Positions 25,732-34,258 of a DNA stretch of 64,000 nt are shown piece after piece. The stretch comes from CAIUKV01 sp041659105 (GTDB taxonomy: Bacteria > Actinomycetota > Acidimicrobiia > IMCC26256 > PALSA-555). The notes under the pieces are model-generated. The model searched no databases. It was given only the letters and a program-made list of their open reading frames with translations, and was not told where the DNA came from. Every line of letters starts with the position of its first letter. Position 1 is the stretch's first letter. Made by a program: the position numbers and the translations under genes. Location: assembly GCA_041659105.1 (NCBI GenBank), contig JBAZYX010000005.1, forward strand, positions 10,666 to 74,665, given 5' to 3'.

Positions 25732-26895
25732 CTGAGCTCCGCAGCTGCCATCACCGGGATCGCGGAGATCCCACCCCGGCGGGACGCCGGTGGCGCCACC
25801 CCGATGGACTTCATCGCCCGCGTCGCCCGTGACGCGATGCTCGACGCCGCGCTCCTGCCCGCCGACGTCGACGGCCTCCTCGTGGCGCCGACGTTCCTCG
25901 GCGCACCGATCACCATCGCGTCGATGGTGGCCGACTCCCTTGGCATCCGGCCGGCGTACTGCGACGTCGTCGACCTCGGGGGCGCGACCGCGGCCGGGAT
26001 GGTGTGGCGGGCCGCCGCGGCGATCGCCGCCGGCGCCTGTCGCGCGGTCCTCTGCGTGCTCGCCGAAGCGCCCGACGCCCGCCCCGGGATGCGGCCGCTG
26101 AGCTGGCCCGGCCTCCCGCTCGCGCAGTGGGATCGCTCGTACGGACCGATGGGCGCGACGTCCGGCTACGCGCTCGCGGCCACCCGCCACGCGCACGAGT
26201 ACGGAACCACCGACGCGCAGCGGGCGAAGGTCGCGGTCGACCAGCGCACCAACGCCTGCGCGAACCCGACGTCGCTCTTCTTCGGCAAGCCGATCACGGA
26301 GGACGACGTGCTCGCATCGCCGCTGGTGTGCGACCCACTCCACCTGCTCGAGATCGTGATGCCCTGCTGGGGCGCGACGGCGTTCGTGGTGGCCCGGGCC
26401 GACGTCGCGCGCACCGCGCCCCACGCGCCGGTCGAGGTGCGCGGGTTCGGCGAGCAGGTCACGCACTCGTCGCTCGTGTCGCTCCCCGACATCACCCGCA
26501 CGGGAATCGTCGAGTCGGCCGGGCGCGCCTTCGCGAGCGCCGGCGTCGCCCCCGCCGACATGGACCTGCTCTCCCTGTACGACTGCTACACGATCACGGT
26601 GATCCTCACGCTCGAGGACGCCGGCTTCTGCGCGAAGGGCGAGGGCGGGCCGTTCGTCGTCGACCACGACCTCACCTACGCCGGCGATCTCCCCTGCAAC
26701 ACCCACGGTGGTCAGCTGTCGTACGGGCAGGCCGGGCTCGCGGGCGGTGCGAGCCACGTGACCGAGGCCGTGATCCAGCTCCGGGGCGACGCCGGCGAAC
26801 GCCAGGTGGTCGACTGCGGGCTCGCCCTGGTCAACGGCAACGGCGGCATCCTCGCCGAGCAGTGCACGCTCGTCCTCGAACGGGGCGCCTCGTGA
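25732..26895 (+). CDS. thiolase-fold protein (Ltp/acetyl-CoA acetyltransferase-like), probable DUF35 partner
   Basis: A 387-residue thiolase-superfamily protein of the lipid-transfer/Ltp type. The usual nucleophilic Cys segment is replaced by VDLGGATAAGMVWRAA, and the GHP motif by LSYGQAGLAGG, while LLSLYDCYTITVILTLEDAG keeps tyrosines. This argues against classical thiolase chemistry and for an Ltp2-like aldolase or scaffold. The likely start is CTG at 25732, seven bases after GGAGGG; no ATG, GTG or TTG lies in frame until ATG 25804, which would remove the conserved N-terminus. It overlaps the DUF35 gene. Confidence 0.8.
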   Translation: MSSAAAITGIAEIPPRRDAGGATPMDFIARVARDAMLDAALLPADVDGLLVAPTFLGAPITIASMVADSLGIRPAYCDVVDLGGATAAGMVWRAAAAIAAGACRAVLCVLAEAPDARPGMRPLSWPGLPLAQWDRSYGPMGATSGYALAATRHAHEYGTTDAQRAKVAVDQRTNACANPTSLFFGKPITEDDVLASPLVCDPLHLLEIVMPCWGATAFVVARADVARTAPHAPVEVRGFGEQVTHSSLVSLPDITRTGIVESAGRAFASAGVAPADMDLLSLYDCYTITVILTLEDAGFCAKGEGGPFVVDHDLTYAGDLPCNTHGGQLSYGQAGLAGGASHVTEAVIQLRGDAGERQVVDCGLALVNGNGGILAEQCTLVLERGAS

Positions 26896-27317
26896 GCACG
26901 CTCGAGCCCCGTCCGGTCCCCGAGACCACCGCGTTCGCGGCGCCGTTCTGGGCGGCCGCCCGCGAGCACCGGCTGGTGCTCCAGCACTGCCCGCGCTGTG
27001 ACCGCGTCCAGCACTTCCCGCGCGCCTGGTGCACGAACTGCCTCAACGACGTCATGGAGTACGTCGACGCGTCGGGCTCCGGCACCGTCTACTCGTTCAC
27101 CGTCGTGCGCCGGACCCCGAACCCCGCGTTCACCGGGCGCCTGCCGTACGTGCTCGCGCTCGTCGATCTCGACGAGGGCGTGCGCATCTACACCAACATC
27201 GTCGGCTGCGACCCCGACGACGTGCGCGTCGGACAACGGGTCCGCGCCAGCTTCGAGGACATCGACGACGAGCACTCGGTCGTCCTGTTCACCCCCACCA
27301 CCGATACGGAGCCGTGA
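26892..27317 (+). CDS. DUF35 / Zn-ribbon + OB-fold protein
   Basis: A 141-residue partner of thiolase-fold enzymes. An N-terminal rubredoxin-like zinc ribbon is visible (HCPRCDRVQHFPRAWCTNCL, four Cys), then an OB-fold (GSGTVYSFTVVRRTPNPAF). Such proteins bind Ltp2- or BbsB-type thiolase homologues and make them active, for example in steroid side-chain retro-aldol cleavage. GTG at 26892 overlaps the upstream stop (GTGA), supporting a stable complex. Confidence 0.88.
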   Translation: MSTLEPRPVPETTAFAAPFWAAAREHRLVLQHCPRCDRVQHFPRAWCTNCLNDVMEYVDASGSGTVYSFTVVRRTPNPAFTGRLPYVLALVDLDEGVRIYTNIVGCDPDDVRVGQRVRASFEDIDDEHSVVLFTPTTDTEP

Positions 27318-28282
27318 TGGACGTCGGCATCTACCTCGACGGACGCAACCCGCCGCAGTGGGCGCGCCCGTGGCCCGAGCACTACGCGCGCACGCTCGAG
27401 CTGGTGGAGGAGGCCGAGCGACTCGGCGCCGCGTCGGTGTGGCTCTCGGAGCACCACTTCTTCGAGGACGGCTACCTCCCGCAGCCGCTCACGTTCGCCG
27501 CCGCGATCGCCGCGCGCACGTCGTCGATCCGCATCGGCACCGCGGTCCTCCTCGCCGCGCTGCGTACGCCCGCGCAGCTCGCCGAGGAGGCGGCGATCGT
27601 CGACATCCTGAGCAACGGCCGCCTCGACCTCGGCGTGGGCCTCGGCTACCGCATCCCGGAGTACGAGGGCTTCGACCGCACGTTCGACCGACGCTTCGCC
27701 CAGACCGAGGCCTGCCTGCGCGAAGTGCTCCGCCTGTGGGACGAGGGCCTCGTCACCCCGCCGCCGGTGCAACGGCCGATGTCGCTGTGGGGCGGGTTCT
27801 TCGGCCCCCGGGGCGCGCGGCTCGCGGGCGAGCTCGGGGCTGGCCTCCTCGCCGTGGATCCCGCGCTCATGGACCCGTATCGCACCGGGCTCGCCGACGG
27901 TGGCCACGACCCTGCGTCGGCGCGCTGCGCTGCGGTGGTGAACCTCGTGGTATCCGACGACCCCGAGGCCGCGTGGCCCCGCATCCGGCCCCACCTCCAG
28001 TACCAGTGGGACTCGTACAACCGCTACGCGGTGGAGGGCACCGGCGCCCCCGCGCCCCGCCCGATCGACCCCGATCGCTGGACCACTCCGGGCAAGGACG
28101 GCGCGCGGCCCCGCTTCGGTGTGTTCACGCCCGAGGAGGCTGCCGCACACATCCGCACGATCACCGACGGGCTCCCGGTCCGGCAGGTGTACCTGTGGGC
28201 GAGCATCGCGGGGATGCCCGACGACCTCGTCGAGCACCACATGACGCTCGCGAGCACCGAGCTACGCGCCCGGCTGGCCTGA
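27317..28282 (+). CDS. luciferase-like (LLM class) flavin/F420-dependent oxidoreductase
   Basis: A 321-residue TIM-barrel oxidoreductase. Family features are LELVEEAERLGAASVWLSEH + HF, TSSIRIGTAVLLAALRTPAQ, EEAAIVDILSNGRLDLGVGL and GYRIPEYEGF. Cofactor (FMN or F420) and substrate are not determinable here. Its ATG overlaps the DUF35 stop (TGATG), so the three genes form one unit, plausibly for oxidation and cleavage of a CoA-bound lipid or steroid-like acid. The 3' end overlaps the convergent RDD gene by 21 bp. Confidence 0.87.
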   Translation: MDVGIYLDGRNPPQWARPWPEHYARTLELVEEAERLGAASVWLSEHHFFEDGYLPQPLTFAAAIAARTSSIRIGTAVLLAALRTPAQLAEEAAIVDILSNGRLDLGVGLGYRIPEYEGFDRTFDRRFAQTEACLREVLRLWDEGLVTPPPVQRPMSLWGGFFGPRGARLAGELGAGLLAVDPALMDPYRTGLADGGHDPASARCAAVVNLVVSDDPEAAWPRIRPHLQYQWDSYNRYAVEGTGAPAPRPIDPDRWTTPGKDGARPRFGVFTPEEAAAHIRTITDGLPVRQVYLWASIAGMPDDLVEHHMTLASTELRARLA

Positions 28283-28798
28283 CGGCTCGGCTGCCTGCTT
28301 CTGGTAGCCGCGCGGGAACACCCGGGGACGGGCGGCCTCGGGGATCCAGTCGTAGACCACGACCGTCTTGCAGACCACGTCCTGGACGCTGCGGTTCCGC
28401 CGGTCGAGCACAGCGAGCAGGAGCCCGGGATAGAACGCGGCGCAGAAGAACGCGCGCACGAACGCAACGCGGGGTGCCAACGAATGACCGTCGGCACGGA
28501 CGACCCGCAGCCCGAGCAGCTGCTTGCCGATCGTGCGCCCGGTCGAGCCCCACCCGAGCGCGAGGTAGATCACGAGGATCCAGAAGATGGCCAGGCCGCT
28601 CACCCAGCCCGGCGGCGTGGGGATCTCGACCTTGTCGGAGAAGAACAGGTCCCACAGGAAGTTCACGCCGGCGACGAGGAGCAGGTAGAGCGCGAACGCG
28701 ATGCCGACGTCGGCCGCGAACGCGAGGCCACGCGACACGATCCCCGCGCGTTGGCCCTGGAGCTCGCGGGCCCGCTCGTTGCGGATCACCCGGCTCAT
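28262..28798 (-). CDS. RDD-family membrane protein
   Basis: A 178-residue protein with the RDD motif pattern: SRGLAFAADVGIAFALYLLL (Arg and Asp in helix 1), then STGRTIGKQLLGLRVVRADG, and C-terminal LDRRNRSVQDVVCKTVVVYD. Three to four membrane segments are present. Function is uncertain; some RDD proteins are Na+(Li+,K+)/H+ antiporters. Its ATG overlaps the stop of the nonapeptide-repeat protein gene (ATGA), and a potassium channel gene precedes that. Confidence 0.85.
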   Translation of the reverse strand: MSRVIRNERARELQGQRAGIVSRGLAFAADVGIAFALYLLLVAGVNFLWDLFFSDKVEIPTPPGWVSGLAIFWILVIYLALGWGSTGRTIGKQLLGLRVVRADGHSLAPRVAFVRAFFCAAFYPGLLLAVLDRRNRSVQDVVCKTVVVYDWIPEAARPRVFPRGYQKQAAEPSGQPGA

Positions 28799-29526
28799 CG
28801 CATCTCCCGCGGCACGCGGATCTCCGGCCCGGTGACGTCGTAGCCCTCGAGCACGAGGTCACGCGGCTGCTTGCGCCGCAGGACCTGGTCGACGATGCGG
28901 GCCGCCAACAGGTCGAGACCCATGACCTGCACGCGCACCGCATCGACCGTCTCACCGGCGAGGCCCGTCGTGGAGTCGCGGACGATCGCGCCGATGTCCA
29001 GGTCGGCGACCACCTCTTCGATCGGCACCCGGTCGATGATGGCGTCGATGTCGATCTTGGCCGCGATCGCGTCGACGTCGACCTTGTCGATCACGTGCTC
29101 GATGGGGATCCGATCGATCAGCGCCTCCATGTCGATCTGGTCGAGCACGACCTCCACCACCTGCCCGATGACGGTGTGCATCGCCGCGGCCGCCTCGTCG
29201 CGGCTGAGCGTCTCGCGCCGGCGGGCCTCGGAGCGGCGCCGGTCGACCTGCCCGCCCACGGCGTCGAGCGGGCCCTTCGCCACGGCGGGCGGGAGCACCG
29301 CACGCGCCACGCGGACGCCGGCGTCGGCCATCTCGGTGGCGAGCAGTCCGGCGGCGTCCACGCCCACCTTCGCGCTGCGGGCGACGAGGTCGAACACGCT
29401 CGGCACCAGCGCGGGAGGAGCCGGCGCGGGCGGCGGGGGGACCGGGACGAGGTCGCGACCCGGCTCGGCCGCCGGGACGGGTGACGGGGCGCCCAGGTCC
29501 GGCGGCACCTCGGGCGGCCGGCTCAC
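28795..29526 (-). CDS. protein with six 9-residue repeats, RDD operon partner
   Basis: A 243-residue soluble-looking protein of unknown function. After a Pro-rich N-terminus, residues about 132-185 are six consecutive 9-residue units (DMEALIDRI, PIEHVIDKV, DVDAIAAKI, DIDAIIDRV, PIEEVVADL, DIGAIVRDS) with pattern [DP]-[IV]-[DE]-x-[VI]-[IVA]-x-x-hydrophobic. The C-terminus is TTGLAGETVDAVRVQVMGLD followed by a basic stretch. Similar repeat proteins accompany RDD genes in other actinobacteria. GTG at 29526 overlaps the channel gene stop. Confidence 0.7.
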   Translation of the reverse strand: MSRPPEVPPDLGAPSPVPAAEPGRDLVPVPPPPAPAPPALVPSVFDLVARSAKVGVDAAGLLATEMADAGVRVARAVLPPAVAKGPLDAVGGQVDRRRSEARRRETLSRDEAAAAMHTVIGQVVEVVLDQIDMEALIDRIPIEHVIDKVDVDAIAAKIDIDAIIDRVPIEEVVADLDIGAIVRDSTTGLAGETVDAVRVQVMGLDLLAARIVDQVLRRKQPRDLVLEGYDVTGPEIRVPREMR

Positions 29527-30614
29527 GACTCCCCGGTCGGCGAGGGATCGAACGACACCGGGATCTGGCGCACGTTGGGCCGGAACTCGATCGGCGCGAG
29601 CAGCACCTCGCTCAGCCCGTAGAGCACGGGTACGTAGTCGGCCCGCAGCGTGTGCTCCCGCTCGAGGGCCTCCTCGAACGGCCGCACCGTGAAGCCGAAG
29701 TCGACGAGCGTGTCGTACACCCGCGCGAACTGCGCGCGCACCACGTCGGGGTCGATCGTCGGCGGGGCGGGAAGGGTGATGTGCTCGTGGCCCCGCACCG
29801 CGTCCAGCAACATCACCGCGCGACGGTAGAGGCTCTGGGCCTCGTGGTGCTTGGGCTGGTCGATCGCGGCGAGGACGTAGCTCGCCGTCTCGAGCACGAC
29901 TCCGAGACCGACCGACCACGAGCGACCCGACTGGCGGGAGCGGAACCACAGCAGCATCGGGTACGCGGTGTGCGAGTCGTAGACGTCGGCGCACCAGTCG
30001 TCCCAGCCCCGGAACTCGGCGTACAGCGGGGCGAGGTTGCCGCCGTCGACGTAGCGCCGGAGAAACCCGAGGGGCGTGACCTGGTCGGTGAGGTCGTCGA
30101 GCGTGAGCAGCTTCGACTCCCGGCGCATGTACGCGCCGAACAGCGTGGGGAGCAGGCCGATCACCATGGCGGTGGTGAGGACGCCCATGAGCCCCTCCAC
30201 CACTGCCAGGAGCCGGCTCCCGCCACCTTCGGCCACGATGTCGCCGTAGCCGATGGTCAGGAACGTGACCCCGGAGAAGTAGACGGCCGAGACGAGGTCG
30301 TCGATCCCCTCCATGTGCTGCTGGAGGCCCCACCAGATGAGGCCCCAGCCGAACATCAAGAGCGCGACCCACACGGCGAGCAGCCCGACGAGCGACATCG
30401 GGCCGTACGGCACCAGGAACCGCTCCCTGCGCTTGGGATCGTCGATCTTGCGCGCCGCGTTCGCGTACCAGCCCCAGGTGAGCCGGTAGTAGCGGCGGGC
30501 GGCCGACCAGCGGCGGTCGCGCTGGGTGGTGATGACGGTGGAGATGAGGTCGCGGAACGTCCCGACGACGAGCACGATCCCGAGGACCCCCACCACGAAG
30601 TGCACGACTCGCAC
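29523..30614 (-). CDS. two-helix potassium channel (Ion_trans_2) with cytoplasmic domain
   Basis: Contains one pore region, AVYFSGVTFLTIGYGDIVAE, with the TIGYGD selectivity filter between two membrane helices, plus an additional N-terminal helix (VVHFVVGVLGIVLVVGTFRD). About 200 cytoplasmic residues follow that are not an obvious RCK domain. Probable K+ conductance. The start is uncertain: GTG 30614 begins just before the first helix, and TTG 30668 would add 18 residues; neither has a good ribosome site. First gene of the operon with the repeat protein and RDD protein. Confidence 0.83.
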   Translation of the reverse strand: MRVVHFVVGVLGIVLVVGTFRDLISTVITTQRDRRWSAARRYYRLTWGWYANAARKIDDPKRRERFLVPYGPMSLVGLLAVWVALLMFGWGLIWWGLQQHMEGIDDLVSAVYFSGVTFLTIGYGDIVAEGGGSRLLAVVEGLMGVLTTAMVIGLLPTLFGAYMRRESKLLTLDDLTDQVTPLGFLRRYVDGGNLAPLYAEFRGWDDWCADVYDSHTAYPMLLWFRSRQSGRSWSVGLGVVLETASYVLAAIDQPKHHEAQSLYRRAVMLLDAVRGHEHITLPAPPTIDPDVVRAQFARVYDTLVDFGFTVRPFEEALEREHTLRADYVPVLYGLSEVLLAPIEFRPNVRQIPVSFDPSPTGES

Positions 30615-30681
30615 GGGGAAAGTCAAGCAGGCAGGCCGGTCGAGTGCATCGTCCGGAGCCGCAGGCAACGGCTCCGTCGGG

Positions 30682-31551
30682 TCAGCCGACCGCGCTCGAG
30701 CCCTTCGGCATCGGACCGCGGGCGAGGATGCTGGCCTTGGCCGAGGGCCAGTCGCTCACGAGCTCGGCGATGTTGAGCTCGTCGCCCTCCTTGTGGAACA
30801 CGGTCGCGTGGCTCACGAACCCATCGCCCGTCCACTGGTGCAGCGCCAGCATCGGCGGCTCGGTCGTGATGCGGGGAGGACAGTCCTCGTGCAGTGCCAC
30901 CGCGGTCTGGTGGCAGGTGCTCGGGGCGGTGGTGAGCAGCGTGCTGCCCCACACGGTGGCCACCGGACGGTGCACGTGCCCGGCGACGATCTGGCGGACC
31001 TGGGGGTTGCGGCGGACGATCGCCTCGAAGTCGCGGGCACCGGTGAGCCCGATGCAGTCCATCCACCAGATGCCCGTGTCGAACGGCGGGTGGTGCATGA
31101 ACACGAAGGTGGGCCGGTCGGGCTGCTCGCGCAGCCGCGCGTCGAGGGCCAGGAGCTGGACGGCGTCGAGCTCGCCGTCGTGGCGGCCGGGCGTGGTGGA
31201 GTCGACCGCCACGAGCCGCACGGGGAAGTCCTCCACCGCGTAGTCGAAGGTGGGGCCGGTCACGTACGCCGGCGTGCCCAGGACGGCGCGCAGGACGTCC
31301 GGCTCGTCGTGGTTGCCCGGCACGAGGAACAGCGGCACCTCGAGCGCCGCAAGGATCTCGCCGAGCATCACGTACTCGTCGGCCGTGCCGTGGTCGGTGA
31401 GGTCACCGGTCGCGAGCACGACGTCGGGACGCGGCGTCATCGTGTTGAGGTACTCCACGGCACGCGCGAGCAGCATGTTGGAGTCGACGAACTTCCGCAT
31501 GTAGCTGTCGTCGGGCGCGACGTGGAGGTCGCTGATCTGTGCGATGAGCAC
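30682..31551 (-). CDS. cpdA: metallophosphoesterase, CpdA-like (class III cyclic nucleotide phosphodiesterase)
   Basis: A 289-residue calcineurin-like phosphoesterase with all metal motifs in order: IAQISDLH, LATGDLTDHG, LVPGNHDEP, FMHHPPF and VAGHVHRP. The insertion around GIWWMDCIGLTGARDFEAIV and overall length match Icc/CpdA enzymes, which hydrolyse 3',5'-cAMP, though other substrates (2',3'-cNMP, phospholipids) are possible. GTG at 31551 immediately precedes the first strand; upstream in-frame sequence is antisense to the sigma-factor gene. Confidence 0.85.
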   Translation of the reverse strand: MLIAQISDLHVAPDDSYMRKFVDSNMLLARAVEYLNTMTPRPDVVLATGDLTDHGTADEYVMLGEILAALEVPLFLVPGNHDEPDVLRAVLGTPAYVTGPTFDYAVEDFPVRLVAVDSTTPGRHDGELDAVQLLALDARLREQPDRPTFVFMHHPPFDTGIWWMDCIGLTGARDFEAIVRRNPQVRQIVAGHVHRPVATVWGSTLLTTAPSTCHQTAVALHEDCPPRITTEPPMLALHQWTGDGFVSHATVFHKEGDELNIAELVSDWPSAKASILARGPMPKGSSAVG

Positions 31552-31579
31552 GGGACGGGCCGTTCGGAGGCGCGAGCCG

Positions 31580-32518
<939 letters not shown>

Positions 32519-32593
32519 GAACGACGCCTCCGAGTTCGGCCGTGCGGGACACCGGAGCGGAATCGCTCCTGCGTCTCCGCAGGTGAGACCGCC

Positions 32594-32621
32594 ATTGTCC
32601 GCACTGAACGGATTCTGTCAA
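32594..32621 (-). promoter_or_regulatory. predicted sigma-70 promoter of the sigma-factor gene
   Basis: On the minus strand, a perfect -35 TTGACA (32616-32621) is followed after 16 bp by GACAAT (32594-32599), leaving a leader of about 70 nt. It is the best -35/-10 pair I saw in the window. The remainder of the 297-bp gap 32519-32815 shows nothing else. Confidence 0.65.
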
Positions 32622-32815
32622 GGTCGGATTTCCACAGGCTCCGGACACGCCTCGGGACGTTGTGGATGGTGCTCCCGAGCGCTCCGGACCCCCCAGTCCT
32701 GCCGAATTCCTCGACCCCCACCCCCTTCAGTGGGGATTCGAGCGTAGCGACCCGGGAGCACCCCTCGGACATTCGCCGACCGCGCGGGCCCGGTGGGCCG
32801 AGGCGCCCGGCGGGA

Positions 32816-33343
32816 TCAGCCCAAGAGGGAGCCGGCCCGGACGAGGGCGGCCTCGAACCCGGCCCGGGCGGGGGCGGCATCGGCCGCCCGGAGCCCCTGG
32901 AGCAGCGCCCGACCCTCGGCGAGGTCGGCCCGCTCGTCGGCCACCACGAATCCGAGCCAGCGCCGCAACGGCGCCTCCCGGACCGGGTCGGCCGACGCCA
33001 GCCAGTCCTCGTACTCCGCGAGCTTGGCCGGCAGCAGGAGCCCGTAGGCCCCGACGAGCCGGTCGGCGGTCTGCTCCAGGCCCTCCAGGTGGGCCAGCAG
33101 GTCCCGCCAGGGATCCGGGGGCTCGTCGTGCCGGTGGGGGTCGAGGCCGTTGGCGACCGGGAGCACCCGCTCGAACAGCTCGGCGTGCCAGGCGTGGTGG
33201 TGGCTCTGGCGGGCCAGGGCGAGCTTCACCTCGGGCTCCGGCGTGCTCGCCACCCAGCCCCCGAGCACCTCGAAGCACCGCAGCTCGAGCCAGCGCGCGT
33301 GAGCGATGCGCCGCGCGGAGTCGTCGATGGTGCCGGGAAGCAT
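32816..33343 (-). CDS. ferritin-like-fold helical protein
   Basis: A 175-residue, mostly helical protein. Spaced acidic and histidine residues in IAHARWLELRCFEVLGGWVA, ARQSHHHAWHAELFERVLP and FVVADERADLAEGRALLQGL resemble a ferritin-like four-helix bundle, but I cannot confirm a di-iron site. No signal peptide. It lies just downstream of the DMT permease gene on the same strand (33-bp gap). Function unknown. Confidence 0.6.
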   Translation of the reverse strand: MLPGTIDDSARRIAHARWLELRCFEVLGGWVASTPEPEVKLALARQSHHHAWHAELFERVLPVANGLDPHRHDEPPDPWRDLLAHLEGLEQTADRLVGAYGLLLPAKLAEYEDWLASADPVREAPLRRWLGFVVADERADLAEGRALLQGLRAADAAPARAGFEAALVRAGSLLG

Positions 33344-33375
33344 GCAGGCAGTGTGGCCACGCCGAGCGCGCGCCG

Positions 33376-34251
33376 TCAATGTTGCGCGAGCACCGGATCC
33401 CGCCGCGGCCCCAGCTCGGCCAGCGCGATGGCGGCCAGGATGACCGCCGCCCCGAACAGCTCGACCGCCCCGAGGCGCTCGCCGTTCACGAAGCTGGCCA
33501 GGCCCGCGAACACCGGCTCGAGGAGCAGGATGAGCGCGGCCCGGGTCGGCGGGATGCGCCGTTGCCCCCACAGCTGGAGCGACAGAGCGACCGCGGAGCA
33601 CGCGATGCCGGTGAAGACGATCGCGAACCACGCCGTGGGCGAGAGCTCCCCGACCCCCTGGCGGGCCATCGCGGGCAGGCCCACGATCACCAGCGTCAGC
33701 ATCTGCAGGGTGGTGAACGGGATCGGGTGCAGCCGCGCCGCGTACCCGCCCTGGTACACGATCCACACCGCGAAGATGAGCGCACACGCGACGGTCAGGA
33801 GCTCGCCGCGGCCGAGCGCGAGATCGGCTCCGGTGAGCAGGTAGAGCCCGATCGTCGCGAGCACGGTCGAGCCGATGACGCGGCGCGGCGGCCACGCGCG
33901 GTTCAGCACCGCCTCCACCAGCGGTGTGAACATCACGTAGAGCCCGGTGAGGAACGCCGACGTCGAGGGCGTCGTGTACTGCAGCCCCACAGTCTGCGTG
34001 GCGTACCCACCGAACAGCAGCACGCCCGCGATCGCGCCCACACGCAGCAGCGTGCGCCGGTCCTCGCCGTCGCGGCGCACGATCAGGATCGCGAAGGGCG
34101 CGAGGACTGCCACCGCGATGGCGAACCGGAGCACGAGGTACGCGAAGGGCGTGACGTCCTCCAGCGCGTTGTGGACGAGCGGGAACGTCATGCCGAACAG
34201 GAACGCCGCGACGACGAGCGCGCCCTCCGCGGCGAACCGCCGCTGGTTCAC
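33376..34251 (-). CDS. EamA/DMT-family transporter
   Basis: A 291-residue drug/metabolite transporter with ten predicted helices arranged as two EamA repeats. Repeat 1 begins GALVVAAFLFGMTFPLVHNA, and repeat 2 has GELSPTAWFAIVFTGIACSA and LLLEPVFAGLASFVNGERLG. Substrate unknown; the family exports amino acids or metabolites. It follows nadE by seven bases on the same strand and may be co-transcribed. Confidence 0.88.
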   Translation of the reverse strand: MNQRRFAAEGALVVAAFLFGMTFPLVHNALEDVTPFAYLVLRFAIAVAVLAPFAILIVRRDGEDRRTLLRVGAIAGVLLFGGYATQTVGLQYTTPSTSAFLTGLYVMFTPLVEAVLNRAWPPRRVIGSTVLATIGLYLLTGADLALGRGELLTVACALIFAVWIVYQGGYAARLHPIPFTTLQMLTLVIVGLPAMARQGVGELSPTAWFAIVFTGIACSAVALSLQLWGQRRIPPTRAALILLLEPVFAGLASFVNGERLGAVELFGAAVILAAIALAELGPRRDPVLAQH

Positions 34252-34258
34252 GACGGTC

